Shown: positions 49,708-61,826, counted from the first letter of the stretch. The stretch: DNA of 64,000 nt from Orientia tsutsugamushi str. Boryong (GCF_000063545.1 NC_009488.1:1240001-1304000); one strand, 5' to 3'. Notes: generated by a model not told the origin, from the sequence alone. Made by a program: numbers and translations.

Positions 49708-52545
49708 ATGGCAATACAGTTTGCAAGGATTGAATTTTTAAGTAGAATCAAAGGAGGAGATAGTTGTCGTAAGGCAGCGTATAATGCAAGAACTATTGTT
49801 AAAAACGAGAAGACAAATGTAAGTTATAACTTCTCTTGTAAAAAAGATAACGTATATCATACAGTGCTGATACCAGCTTATGTAAATCAAAAATTCAAGA
49901 ATGTCCAAACAATTAATGAATGAGGTTGAACAAACAGAAAAACGAAGAAACAGTCAGCTATTGAAGGATATCGTAATAGCACTGCCAGACGATAAGGAAT
50001 TGAATTTAGAGCATAGAATAGAAATAACTCATCAAATAGTTGATGCAATGGGGGAATGGGTGCAAAATGGTCTTGGAGTACAGATAGACATTCATAAGCC
50101 TCATAGAGGAGATAAAAACTGGCATGCGCACATATTGGTTACTACAAGAAGATTTAGAGAAGATGGAACTGGTTTAGGTGATAAAGCAGTAAATTTAAAC
50201 CCAAAATGCATAACATTAAGTAATGGCAAAAAGTTTGTTATTCGAGATTCCGAGATGATTCATGAAAAAGTGAAGGAAATAATTAATGCATATTTTGCTA
50301 AATTAGGCTTAACAAATAGAGTTGATAAGATAAGTGCAGTACCGCAAGAGCATATTGGCCCTACTAGAATTAGGGGTTTAATTAATGAAGTTGCAAATGA
50401 AAATGAGTTACGTAAAGAGGCTAATTTAAAAATTATTAAGGATGTTGATGTAATAACGGATGCTATAACACATTACAAATCTATTTTTACTAAGCAGGAT
50501 ATTGAAAAAGCAGTAAAAGATATACCAGACCTAACAGAAAGGGGAATGTTAGTTCAGCAAGTGTTCAGTTCAAATAGAATACTAGAGTTATATCATGATG
50601 ATGGTGAAAGTAGCAAATATTTTACTACAACTGATGTTAGAGACGAGGAAGTAAGAATAATAAGAATAGCTAATAAAATCAATAATCAAGTTTATTACAA
50701 CGATATTTACAATCTTAAAAGTGATATAGAAGGTCTAGCAAATGTTAGTGAAGAACAGAAACAAGCTCTAAGGCATATTTTGCTTAGCACTAGTGGAGTT
50801 AGAGTACTAAGAGGAAGAGCTGGAACAGGTAAATCCACTGTTTTAGCAAAAGCATATAAAATTGCAACAAATCGTGGACAAAATGTTATTGGACTTGCTC
50901 CTACTCATAAAGCGGTATCAGAGCTGAGGAGCAAAGGTTATAAGGAAGTCTATACAGTAAAAGGATTTTTGTATAATCGAAAAAAAAAATTTTTATGCAA
51001 AATAGGTTAATAGTAGTAGATGAAGCTGGAATGGTTGCTACTAGAGAATATGCAGAGCTGTTTAGAGTAGTTAGAAACAATAATTGTCAACTGATACTTG
51101 CTGGAGATGAAAAGCAGTTAGCTTCAATAGAAAGAGGCGGAATGTTTGAGATGCTGAGTAATATTTTCAGTTCACATATTTTAGTGAATATTCGAAGACA
51201 AAGTGAAAACTGGAGTAGAGAAGCAGCAACAAAGTTTGCTGAGAGTAATATTTTAAGCGGTATAACATTACTGAGACAAAATAAATGTATTAAGTTTGAT
51301 AATACGTTGCAGGACTCAATGAGTAAGTTAAGATACAACTGGAGTCTAAGCAAGTTTAAGCTACATGAAAAATTGGTAATTACAGTACGTAATAAAGAGG
51401 TAGACATTCTTAATTCAAGTATTAGATCTTTGTTAAAAGCTAATGGCACGCTACAAGGCACAGAATATAGGCGTTCAATAGCTGGAAGGAAAGAGTCCTA
51501 CATGGCTGGAGATCGAATTGTATTTCAAAAAAGCGATAAGGATTTACAAATACAAAATAGTGAATTTGCAACTTTAACTTCGGTTAATAAAAATGAATTT
51601 GTAGCTAAGACAGATGCAGGACAAGATGTGAGTTTTGACCCAAGCAAAATACAATTTAAACATGGTTATGCAAGTACTGTTTATAAGGCCCAGGGAGCTT
51701 CTATAAAAGATGTATACGTTTTACATAATGGAGTAAGTAATATAAGCAGCTCATACGTAGCTATGACAAGGCATATAGAGAAATTACAGCTATATTGCAA
51801 TAAGGAAGCAACTAGAAGCATTAACAGCTTAATAAATCAGCTTAGCAGACCAAATGATAAATCAGCTAGCATAACTCTGAAAACTGCTCATGATTTGGAG
51901 AAAGCACGGACAAAGACAACTGTTTTTAGTAAAATCGAAAACTGGTTTAAGTCTATAATCAATGATATCAATGATAGATCTCATGTGAATGAAGAATATT
52001 ATCACTTTACTGCTAAACCAGAGCAAGAAGCTAAAGTAGAAAGAGTCCAGCAAGAGAATTGCATAAAGCAATGTACCACCAAAGATATTTCTACTCCATT
52101 GTTTATGCAAATCAAAGAACAAAGACAGTACAATTATGATGTAACCATTTTGTCTGCAGAAGGAAAAACGATATCAAGTTTTCAGGAAGCTGGCATTGAT
52201 AGCAGAATGGTATATAGCTCAAATGTTAATAATTTGAAGTACTATCAACCATTTCAAGGAGAAAAGATTCTTATAGCTGCAAATAATGATAAACAGAATA
52301 AAGAATATGTAAGCACTATAAACGATGCTGCAAAAGTACTGAAAAGTAAAGGAGCAATCACTAGCATCGTAGTTCCTTCAGAAGGTGAAGATTTTAACGA
52401 AATGCTAAAAAATAAAGGAGCCACAGCTGTTAAGGAGCTTGTGATACCTGAAATCATGAAATTAGTTAATAATCAGAACGTAAAAACAGACCCTGAACAA
52501 ATTGTAAAAACTGATATATCTCCAAAAATTGGAGTTAGACGGTAG
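49708..52545 (+). pseudogene. traA: TraA (Ti-type) relaxase-helicase, copy 2, two frame breaks
   Basis: More complete than copy 1, in three open parts. Relaxase: EFLSRIKGGDSCRKAAYNAR, His cluster HRGDKNWHAHILV. Helicase: Walker A GRAGTGKSTVL, Walker B VVDEAGMV, LAGDEKQLASIERGGMFE, IQFKHGYASTVYKAQGAS and VAMTRH. A degenerate TOPRIM-like tail follows (DVTILSAEGKTISSF, KILIAANNDKQN). Breaks: one inserted base near 49910 (NVQTINE-stop), and a shift at the A10-T5 run at 50980-50995 just before the Walker B motif. The second break has the same phase as in copy 1, where the run is A7. Adding one A would restore the frame in both. Confidence 0.85.
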
Positions 52546-53174
52546 TACTGAAGATAGAAATTACACACATGCCTACGTAAAAATAGTAAATAAACAAATA
52601 AAGCTCTAATTTAGTGTCAAATAGTTGAGAAATTTAGACTCCAAAGATTATTATTGAAAAATCTAATCTTACTATGTATTATTAAACTAACTTAGATTTG
52701 TAGTGATTAAGTATAGTATACATAATAATTGATGCAACTATAATAAAACTAATATACTCTTCTGTCGCACTATGGCAATAATACTGACCATGGCGTCTTA
52801 ATCTTGTGTTTAATCTTATAATTGCATCAATTATTGTGTATATCTACGTCTTATTTTTATATCGCAGCTTTAACCAATAAATACTTAATCTAGAATTATA
52901 CCGTCAGTATATCTTAATACTCCAATTATTGCTACTTCTTTTATTAACTATTCAAGTTAAAGTAATAGATATAAAACATCTCACAGTATAATCTATGTAA
53001 TTCGCATTATGCCACGCTAAGAGAATACTGAAAGCATTTGAACTTTTGCAAGCTCTACATTTAACAGGAAAACTATCTCAATAATCACTTAGCAATAAAA
53101 TTATAATTCAAACGGTAAAAATAGCAAATGTTTATACCGCAAAACAATTTAGTGACGCGAAGGTGAGGTTTTAT
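52546..53174. repeat. Intergenic region with a long imperfect palindrome
   Basis: No gene is seen in these 630 bp. TATACATAATAATTGATGCAA (52717-52737) pairs with TTGCATCAATTATTGTGTATA (52822-52842) with two mismatches, and the interior (GCACTATGG...CCATGGCG) pairs further, giving a palindrome of ~125 bp, perhaps a MITE or a palindromic element. A CGGTA/TACCG inverted repeat lies near 53114-53138, just upstream of AAGGTGAGG and the next gene. Confidence 0.55.
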
Positions 53175-55149
53175 ATGACTGACAAAATCAATGATTCAAA
53201 TAATTTCAATAACATTCATAATTCAAAAACAGAGATAGAAAATTCTAAGGCTAACAGCTGGAACCACAACGTGGCTGTAAAGTTGATAAATGGTGATATT
53301 GCTGATGGTATAGTGCTGCTTAGTGATCATAATAGCTTAAAGGCTAATAACACTCTGAAAGAATCAATAAACCAATTAATCAATGATTGGAAAAATAGTA
53401 AAGTTGAGCCGCATGACCGCTTGATAATTGCTGGTCATAAGGAAGCTGAAAATATTAATCAACACATCAGAAATTATATGAAGGAAAATGGTGATCTAAA
53501 AGGCCCAGAATACAGCATTTTAATTTCAGGAGCTGAATCAAAAAAATATGCTAACTACATGGCTGGAGACAGAATTATTTTTCAAACAAACGATAAGGAT
53601 TTACAAATACAAAACAGTGAATTTGCAACTCTAGTATCAATTGATGAAAATAAGTTTGTAGCTAAGACAGATACAGGAAACGAGGTAAGCTTTGATTTGA
53701 ATAAAATAAGCTTTAAACATGGATATGCTACGACAATTTGTAACCCACAAACGGCTTTCAAAAAAGATGTATATGTTCTTCATAATAATGGTGTAGGCAT
53801 AGAAAGTTCTAACATAAGCATGATAGGGAATGCAGAGCAAGTACGGCTGTACTACAACGTGCAAGCTACGAAAAAATGTTGCTAATCTAATAGAGCAGCT
53901 TAGCACAGCTAAGACAGAGTCTATGAATTCAAAAGATGAGAATAATAATGTTCAAGCAAATGAAGTAAGGCAATATCAATCTGCTCAAAACTATAGACAA
54001 AACGATTATTATTCAAATAGCCAGGAAGAACTACAAAAATTGAGGGATGCAATAGCTTATAGAGCTGACACTATAGCTCGTGATGTTCTTGGAGATCCAA
54101 ATAAGCGCCTATCTAGACATGGAAGAATACGTTGGGGAGACACTGGCAAAATACAAGTAACCACCGAGGGCAAATACGCTGGAAAATGGTATGACTTTAG
54201 TACAGGACAAAAGGGTGATTTATTATCCCTGGTTCAAAGAGAAAAAGGATACAGCTTTTTTGAGGCAAAGGAATATTTGAAAACTATAGTTGGAATGTCT
54301 AATATTAGCCAACGGTATCATAGACAGCTTAGGACTGACGATTCTCAACAATATACTCAACAACCTGAAAGTGTTAAAATCGCAAAAGTTCAAAACTTGT
54401 ATGAACTATCAAGCAGAATACATGGTTATGATATAGATAAGAATCCACATGCAGAAGTAGTAAACAAGTATCTTGAAAATCGTGGTATTACTTTTGACAA
54501 AAGCACTGCAAGTTCAGACTTAAAAGCAAGTATACTGTTTGATACTGAAACGAGAGAAAATTATCCAGCATTTACAGCATTTGCAAGAAATTCAAAAGGA
54601 GAAATTACCGGAGTACAGGCTGTATATTTAAATTTGGCAGGAGATAAGGCGAATATTTCAATTAACAGAAGATCTTTCGGTAAAATCAGTGGATCGTTCA
54701 TAACAATAGCAAAACGAAATGCGAATGACCCTAATATAACAATTATAGCAGAAGGCGCCGAAACAGCATTGAGCTTGCAGCAATCAGGCATTAAAGGTAA
54801 TATCATTGCTAGTGCAGGAATTTCGAATTTGACAAATTATTCACCATTTCCTGGTGAAAAAATCATCATTGCAGCAGATAATGATAGCAAAAATTCTATA
54901 ACTAATAATACTGTAATTAAAGCTGCAAAAACGTTAGAAATGAAGGGAGCGATAACTTGTATAGTCAAACCACCAGAAAATGGTGATTTTAATAATCTTC
55001 TGCAAACTTGTGGAGACCAGTCAATTAGAGACATTATAGAACCTGAAATTACTAAACTGACTAAGGCAGTTGAAACAACCAAACTTACTCAAACAGAAAA
55101 TAATAGTATAGCAAAACAAAATGATATTACGAATGTTGCAGTTCATTAA
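53175..55149 (+). pseudogene. Helicase C-terminal segment fused to TOPRIM primase, one frameshift
   Basis: Start ATG 53175 after AAGGTGAGG. Residues ~25-235 match the TraA helicase C-terminal part (KYANYMAGDRIIFQTNDKDL, SFKHGYATTICNPQTAF). The nucleotide-binding motifs are absent and KAQGAS has become NPQTAF, so no helicase activity is expected. After a shift at ACG-A6-TG near 53870 comes the primase: RLSRHGRIRWGDTGK, GKWYDFSTGQKGDLLSL, TOPRIM Glu in ITIIAEGAETALSL and IIIAADNDSKN. The TOPRIM half is intact (53890-55149), unlike copy 1. The last codons run into the F-type traD relic. Confidence 0.75.
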
Positions 55150-55779
55150 GCATATTAGTTTTACCAGTACCTGTTGTTCCAGTAATAAGAATGTGTAACC
55201 TTTCACTATTCTTTACTAATGGCAAGCCTCTAAAACAGATTTTTGAGGCCTTTTTAGCGTTTTTTAGTATTTTAGATAGGCATTGGGATACTCTACAAAA
55301 TCAGCGCCTCTAATTTTGGCCTTAATAATCGTTTTTTTACCTTGAGCCTTAAAGAAAACAATTGAGATTATTACACCAATAGCAAAAACAATTAATCCTT
55401 CTAACAATGCTGAATTGATTAAGAATTCCCATAATTGCTGTATTTTAAATCCATGTTGACCTGTATAAAATTCATGTAGAAAGTCCTGAGCATTGAGGTG
55501 TATCCATTTTTTAAACCTTAAACTATAAAATACGATTCCTATTTGATCGATATCATAAAAATGTTCACCAATTGTTAGCTTAAGCTGTACATATCGCTCA
55601 ATCGCAAAATAATACAAACTGCTCAGAAAAACTTTTTGATATAATCGACATATAATCCAGAATATCGATAATCCTAACCCAATTGTAAAAACATTGGCAC
55701 TACCTTGCCCAAACATTCTTAACTTATGAGCAAATAACTGCGATCCCCTTGTGAAATTGCCTTGATTCTGAAAATTCAT
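55145..55779 (-). pseudogene. traD: F-type TraD coupling protein, N-terminal part
   Basis: TraD of the F type (unrelated to Ti TraD). Two membrane helices (FTIGLGLSIFWIICRLY; EGLIVFAIGVIISIVFF) with a periplasmic loop between; after a shift near 55264, LPLVKNSERLHILITGTTGT with Walker A GTTGTGKTN. The gene stops at 55145 at the junction with the primase gene. It supplies just the part missing from the TraG-TraD chimera of copy 1. Its ATG overlaps the TPR chimera stop (TGATG). Confidence 0.8.
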
Positions 55780-57040
55780 CAAGAGTATTTTTTCAAAATC
55801 TGTAGTTTTTGCTCATACTCTTTTACTCCAGTAAAATTCTCTAATTCTGTTAACTTTTTAAACATTGCTTCGTATTCTGCAATGATATTAGGATTATATT
55901 TAATAGCTAAGTTAAAATTCTCCTTAGCTTTTGAGTACTGTCCTAAACTTACTAATGAAATTCCTTTTTCAAGATAGTTTTCAGCAAAATTAGGTTTGTA
56001 CTTAATAGCGATAGCAATGTCAAAATTTTCTATCGCTTTTTGGTGTTTACCTAATTTCTCAAAAATCATTCCTCTACGGTAGTAAGCCTCTGCACAATTT
56101 GGATTGTATTTAATTGCTAGATTGCAGCTTTCTATTGCTTCAGAATACCTTTTTAACATACTTAGCACATAACCTTTATTACAGTATGCTGTTGCATCAT
56201 TAGGATCGTATTTAATAGCTAAATCAAAATGTTCTATTGCTTTCTGAAATTGTCCTAAAAATGCTAAAGTTAATCCTTTATTATGATATGCTTCTGAATA
56301 ATTTGGTCTGTATCTAATAGCTGTATCATAGTTTTCAATAGCTTCTTGAATGTAGCCTAAATACATTAACGCTATACCTTTGTTATAATAAGCTTCTGGA
56401 TTATCTGATCTGTACTTAATAGCAATATCAAAATTTTCCAGCGCATCTTCATACTTTCCTAATATAGCCAAAGAAACTCTCCTTTATTATTATAAGCTTC
56501 TGCAAAATGAGGTTTATACTTAATTGCAAGATTACAAAGTGTTATAGCCTCTTTATCTTTTTCTAACTTCCCATAAGATGCTCCTTTGTTATTATAAGCT
56601 TCTGCAAAATCAGGTTTGTTCTTAATAGCTAAATTATAATTTTCTATAGCTTCTTTCTGCTCTGATTTTTCTTGATATAGCTTTCTATGTAAGCTATTAG
56701 CAGGCTCATTAGCATTAATCAGTTGGTAATCAAGTAGAGTAGCTAGTTGCCACATAGTAGCAAACTTATGAGCCTTCTCCATGATTTGCTTCTGCAATCT
56801 TTGAGCTGTAATCACATTTTCGAGCGTTGGATTATCCAGCGCTATACGCTAAGCTCGATTAAATCGCTCCTTTAATTCCTCGATTCTCTGGTCATGAGGC
56901 CTACTCATCAACTTAGAATTAGCAGCAGAGTCATCAAGCTCATGACCATGTTTATCATTGTACCATAAAAATCTTGTTGGTGAAGCATCAACAGTGGATA
57001 AATGACTAATTAATATCATAAACATTAATAATCTGCTCAT
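55779..57040 (-). pseudogene. TraF'-TPR chimera
   Basis: The first ~110 codons are TraF (MSRLLMFMILISHLSTVDA signal peptide, the same TAG at 56849-56851, then ITAQRLQKQIMEKAHKFA). At EKSEQK/EAIENYNLAIKNK the frame continues without a break into TPR units, eight or nine in total, to a stop at 55779. One shift near 56465 (KGEFLWLY-stop versus SLAILGKYEDALENF). The TPR part differs from the two other TPR genes. If the TAG and shift were suppressed the product would be a periplasmic TPR protein with a TraF leader. TraH and TraG are lost in this element. Confidence 0.85.
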
Positions 57041-57045
57041 TTAGA

Positions 57046-58750
57046 CTAAGTTTGTTGCATACGATGAACTTTATCTTTGATTCCTGCAATAATGTCTTTG
57101 TTCATGCTGTTTTGAGCCTTAGTGAGTATATCTCCAAATAGTTCATCCATATTGATTTTAGTGAAATCAACTTTTTGTAACTCTTCAACAGTAAGGCCTC
57201 TACACTTTGGACATTCAGGTGTACCGAAGTCTATTTTTAGCTGCTTTCTTGCTTCTTCCTGAAAAATTCTTGCAAGTTTTGACTGAAAGCAGCAATAAGT
57301 AGACTTTCTAGCTAGGCAAATACCCAATATCGGAATTCTTGAAGAACAATAGGTTCCAATGTAATAGCAGTAACCTTTTTTTCTATATAGAGCTAATTCT
57401 TGTTCCTTAGATTTGCATTGCGATAAGCCTATATCACGCCCCCAGCCAGTCATTGAAGAGCAGCAATTCAAAAAACTAAATACATCTTTTTTGCATTTTC
57501 GATGTTTACCTGAAAATACAGAAACGGGATTTGTTTTAATGTCCTTGCTCATCTGATTTAGCATTGCTAGATGAGCTACTTTAGCTATATCTCTATTTGG
57601 TATAATAGTTGGAGTGTTGCAATTACCTCCTAAACAAAAAATTGAGTTATTACGCAATGATGAGTGTAGCATTGTTTGCTTCTCAGTTGAACAGCTATAA
57701 TCGTGCTGCCATAGTAAACAAATATTTGCTACTGATTTTTGGCAAGTGCTGTTTTTAATTCACAATTTTGAATTTTAAGGTGTTTGCAACCATCTTTTGG
57801 ATCGCTAGTACATGAAAAAACAATCTTTTGTTTCCAATATGAACGATTGACTCTAAACTTGTCAAAAAATACTCTATCACCACTCTCATAGTTGAGTCTA
57901 TTCGCCTCATAGCATTCATTACTTTCTATTAATTGTTCAAGTTCAGGCTTTACAACTTGCCAATATTCTGCTACTTCCCTTAGTTCTTGAGTCTTATCTC
58001 TGTAGTCATAGCGAAGTATACATATTTTACCTCTTTTTGATATAATATAAACTTTGTTCCAATATGCTCTATAGATACGCCAAGCCTATCAGCAACAGCA
58101 CTCCTCATTCGTCTTGCAGCCATTTGGCTATCACCTGCTAACTTGTATATTTTTTCATTATTTTTATCTACGTCATGGAAATCTGCACGACCATTAAGCC
58201 AATTACTATGATTCTCTACTATTTCTTCTGTTGCAAATTCCATTTGCCGGTTTTGCCAAGAAAGCCATACATTCTCTAATCTGCACTCAACATTTAATTC
58301 TCGAATAAGTTCAATGTTAAAATTACTACCTTCATTACAACTTTGAATAATTTCAGTATTAGTTTTACTTGTCTGAGTTACGAAGTTACTGCTATCAAGG
58401 GCACTTAAAGGATCAGATTCAATTCTCATTGAATTAGCTATCATATAATTTTGATCGTTGATATTATGTTGAGTTAAGGCATTGTTTTTACTGTTTTCAG
58501 CTTGAAATAACATTGCCCCACTTTCTGTACCAAGCTGATTACGGCCATGGTAGGTTAAATCCTCATCATTGTTAGGATAATTGACATTACTACCTTGATG
58601 AAATAATTCTTGTGTATTTGAAGAATTTCCAAGATTTACATTATAGTTGCTAGCTTCATTATAACTGCTTTGCATTGAAGCTAAACAACAGCTAATATTG
58701 AGCACTATCAAAAAGTTAATATAGATAATAATCTCATTGAGTATTCTCAT
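57046..58750 (-). pseudogene. traN: TraN, copy 2, two frameshifts
   Basis: N-terminus (58750 to about 58190) is virtually identical to copy 1, then a divergent patch (NGRADFHDVDKNNEKIYKLA), a shift near 58030 (TTEIRLKN-stop), a second near 57752 where a T6 run of copy 1 is T5, and the intact Cys-rich C-terminal 208 codons (57046-57672). Confidence 0.85.
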
Positions 58751-59116
58751 TCATAATTTCTAATGCTATTGCTAAAGGAATATGGCCAGTTAATTTCTTG
58801 GTTAATCCTCTTTTTTCATCATCTATTACTATCACAGGAACAACATCAATTTTATATTGTTCAAACAAGCTAGGATCTATATCGAAGCTAATACCAAGCT
58901 CCATAGTTTTATTCTTTGTTTGTGTAAATGAGTTATTAATTAACCCACGCATAATCAATTGAGCTCCAGCCTTTTGAGATTCAGCAAAATAGCTTTTTAA
59001 AGCCTCATCACTCATTGAAAATGAGACAAAAATAAAAGTTTTTTGCTGGCCCAAAAAAAAGCATTAGCATTATTAACAAATAATAAAACCATCAACATCA
59101 TTACTCGTATAACCAT
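58734..59116 (-). pseudogene. trbC: TrbC, copy 2, same poly-T shift
   Basis: Identical in protein sequence to 19862-20244, with signal peptide at ATG 59116 and the body (SFSMSDEALKSYFAESQKAG) separated by the same eight-T run. The retained reading frame in both copies leaves open a TTG start or slippage. Confidence 0.75.
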
Positions 59117-59134
59117 ATTCCTCTCTAACCCTTA

Positions 59135-59952
59135 TCAAAGCAAACAACAATCTCTTTTTCGCCAAATCAAGTAACCAAAATCTTCACCATTAACTGGAAA
59201 TTCTCTTCCAGCCTGCCATGTAGCTTCTGTTTGGCCTATGCTCTTGCAGGATCTGGTTTCTGGAATCGGATAAGTCATTTGTAGTCGATACTGACTTTTC
59301 TTCATAATAGGCATGGGATACTTGCCACATAAGCCTTTATAACCATAATATCCCCATAACATCAGTTGCCTATGCATTCTAGCCATAAACTTACTTACCA
59401 TTAATACAGATGTTCCAACTCCACCATTATGCGCCGCAGCTGTTCCAGTAAAAGGGTAAAGCATTCCTTGACATTCAGCACACCAAAAAGCATAATCACT
59501 TGCTAATAAACCAGCGCCACAACTCATGCAATCAGCTATACATGCTTGATAAGCAGCTACATTTTGAAACAACAGCGTTTCTGGATTTAAAATCGCAGAT
59601 TTAGCGTCATCACTCCATAATGGATCAAACTCTGTTAAATATGCTATATCGACTGCAGCCATTTCCAGACAAATAAAATCAAGCAAAATTTCCAGCCAAT
59701 AAATCACAGGATAGACATACCAATGAATGTGATAAAAAGCACTTCCTTCAGCCTCATCTTTCATGCCTTTTTGAGTAGCACTTCCAAATGACAAACCTCC
59801 AAGACTTACCATACACATTGGCGACTTTGTAACATCTACAAGGCGTACTGGCTCCCAAAATCCTACCGGAATATACCAGGTACAGGTATTGGAATCCCTG
59901 GCTTAGGACAAAGACATATAAGTCTACCAGAAGCATTAGTATCAGGCATTGA
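59135..59952 (-). pseudogene. traU: TraU, copy 2, 5' end deleted
   Basis: Matches copy 1 except one substitution (GMKDE for GMKDD) and carries the same shift at PVPGI/VGFWEP. Homology ends at 59952 inside codon ~50; the signal peptide, orf62, traW and traC are missing, joined by ~58 bp of unassigned sequence to traV. Confidence 0.85.
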
Positions 59953-60010
59953 AGTGTTTGTAAAGTACAGAGATATAGTAATTTAACCTATATTATCACA
60001 TAAATCATTT

Positions 60011-60301
60011 TTAAGTTGCAATATCACTCATTTTTGGTTTTTTAGGTGAAGTGTTAACAACAGCTACACCTTGAACTGCTTTAGATCGCTTACAGTATAG
60101 AACACAACGCCTTTTTGATTTAATTTTTGATGTTTCAACTTTCTCAACATTATCAGGGTCAAAAACTCCTTGAGCAGCCATTTTCTTTATTTCATATAAA
60201 GACTTACATTTTTGCCCTTTAGGAATTTTACAATCAAAATTACTTTCGAAAAAGAAGCTTGTTAGGCTCATACAGCCCAATAGCAATAATAAAAACTTCA
60301 T
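60011..60301 (-). CDS. traV: TraV, F-type conjugation lipoprotein
   Basis: 96 residues. Signal with a lipobox-like LLLLGC at the N-terminus, then FDCKIPKGQKCKSLYEIKKM, the TraV Cys pattern, and a basic Cys-x3-Cys stretch CVLYCKR. Outer-membrane lipoprotein that anchors the TraK/TraB channel. Its last residues (MSDIAT) lie at the deletion junction. The ATG overlaps the traB stop. Confidence 0.75.
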   Translation of the reverse strand: MKFLLLLLGCMSLTSFFFESNFDCKIPKGQKCKSLYEIKKMAAQGVFDPDNVEKVETSKIKSKRRCVLYCKRSKAVQGVAVVNTSPKKPKMSDIAT

Positions 60302-60824
60302 TATAAATGCTCCTCTAACTTTTGTGATTGGTCGAATTTATTATGCAAATTAACTTTTTCATTGTTAGTTGATTGTGAATAAGTTAAATTATGTGGCTTC
60401 TTCTTGTGCTCACGTAAGTCAAAACCTTTTTTAAATACAACATCGATGACTCTACCTGACGCAATAAGAACGACTGGGCTCATAGAATCAGCTTGTTTTA
60501 TAGCAAAATCAGCTAGCTTATCAAAAGCATTACTAGCTCCAGAGTAAGCTCCAGACTGAAGCGCATCTCCAATCTGAAACTCTTGTTGTTGATGACCTCC
60601 AGCTACTAGGTTTAAAGTTGGTAGCATATCAGGTTTAATAGCCTTAGCTTGTAGAAACTTAGCAATATTGCTAAATACTCCATTTAATGCAGCCATGCTT
60701 GCTATGTTAGACGATTTATCTACCACGATTCCTTTAATTCCAGAACGTCCATCTTCACCTATCAACCAGCCTTCCGCCTTGTTTTCAATAATATCTCCAT
60801 AATGAAATTTTACTTTGAAGCAGT
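60301..60824 (-). pseudogene. traB: TraB, C-terminal part only
   Basis: The C-terminal VirB10-like beta-barrel domain of TraB: KVKFHYGDIIENKAEGWLIG, EDGRSGIKGIVVDKSSN, GALQSG-like and SPVVLIASGRVIDVVFKKG. About 170 of the usual ~450 residues remain; the membrane anchor and proline-rich linker are deleted together with the traK end. The inner/outer membrane bridge is lost. Confidence 0.85.
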
Positions 60825-60876
60825 TTTAATATGCTTGATGCTGAGCTTAACAAGCTTTAAAGTAAAAACTAGCATT

Positions 60877-61278
60877 TTAAGCTAATTTTATTTTTCCTTT
60901 TGAATTATCCTTTTCAGCTTCTTCTGTAGCAGCATTAATAAGCGTTACATGGCTTGGAGTTTTTGGAGTAAAAGTTAACATTAAATCTTGAATTGTTTTG
61001 TGTTCTCCTATTACTGTTAAATAAAGCTTCTTTTCTTCTTCTCGTGGAGCAATAAACAAACATCCAGACTCATGAACTACAACTTCGGCTGCATTTTGAG
61101 GATACATAAAAATATCATTGATTTTTTCATCTTTAAGATTAATTCTTGTTGGCCCACTATCAGAAATCTCAAGCTTCAGCAAATTATCAACTTCTAACTC
61201 ATATTCTACCGCATATACATCACTAAACTTGACTAAAGCAATAAACCCTATCATAAACCTCAAAATTCTAATACTCAT
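60877..61278 (-). pseudogene. traK: TraK, N-terminal part
   Basis: Signal peptide (FMIGFIALVKFSDVYA), then the secretin-like TraK start (DSGPTRINLKDEKINDIFMY, GCLFIAPREEEKKLYLTV). 133 of ~240 residues; coding similarity ends at about 60880 and the next 50 bp join to traB. Start overlaps the traE stop by 4 bp. Confidence 0.8.
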
Positions 61279-61826
61279 TTTTTTATTCCATTCTCTTTAA
61301 CGCCAGTTAACAACAAAAGGTAATTAGGACTTCGCTTGTAAGTCAAAAGGTAAGTCTTATCGACAGCTATATGTTTACTATCGCTAAACCAATAACGAAG
61401 CGTTCCACTAATTAATACTCCATCCTTTATCACTTCAACCTTCTTCGGAAAAAAGACTGAAGACACATTTGAGCCTTTAACAAATTGCAAGTGATCATGA
61501 AAAAATTTATTTAAAGATTCAGTATTACTAGATGCAACTTTCATGTCTGCTATTTGTCTTTCTACCTCATTTGGAGAAGTAGTAAATAAGAGTTTCGTTA
61601 CATAAATTGCCCATTCCTTTAAATAGGTTTCATGGTAATTTTTTGATGAAACCATCATTTTACGATCAGGCTCCATTGCTGGAATTAATAACCACTTTTC
61701 TTCTTTGGTAATTGCAGCCATTATCGCAATTATATTAGCTGCAGCTAGCAATATAGTTACTGAAAGTAAGCATTTATTATATTTAACCAGCTCTTGTATA
61801 GCATTTTGCTTAAAGAGATGATTCAT
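61275..61826 (-). CDS. traE: TraE, F-type conjugation membrane protein
   Basis: 183 residues, usual length. One N-terminal TM helix (CLLSVTILLAAANIIAIMAA) and a periplasmic VirB8-like domain (YLKEWAIYVTKLLFTTSPNE, GTLRYWFSDSKHIAVDKTYL, SPNYLLLLTGVKE). Intact here, in contrast to copy 1. TAATG overlap with traL. Confidence 0.9.
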   Translation of the reverse strand: MNHLFKQNAIQELVKYNKCLLSVTILLAAANIIAIMAAITKEEKWLLIPAMEPDRKMMVSSKNYHETYLKEWAIYVTKLLFTTSPNEVERQIADMKVASSNTESLNKFFHDHLQFVKGSNVSSVFFPKKVEVIKDGVLISGTLRYWFSDSKHIAVDKTYLLTYKRSPNYLLLLTGVKENGIKK

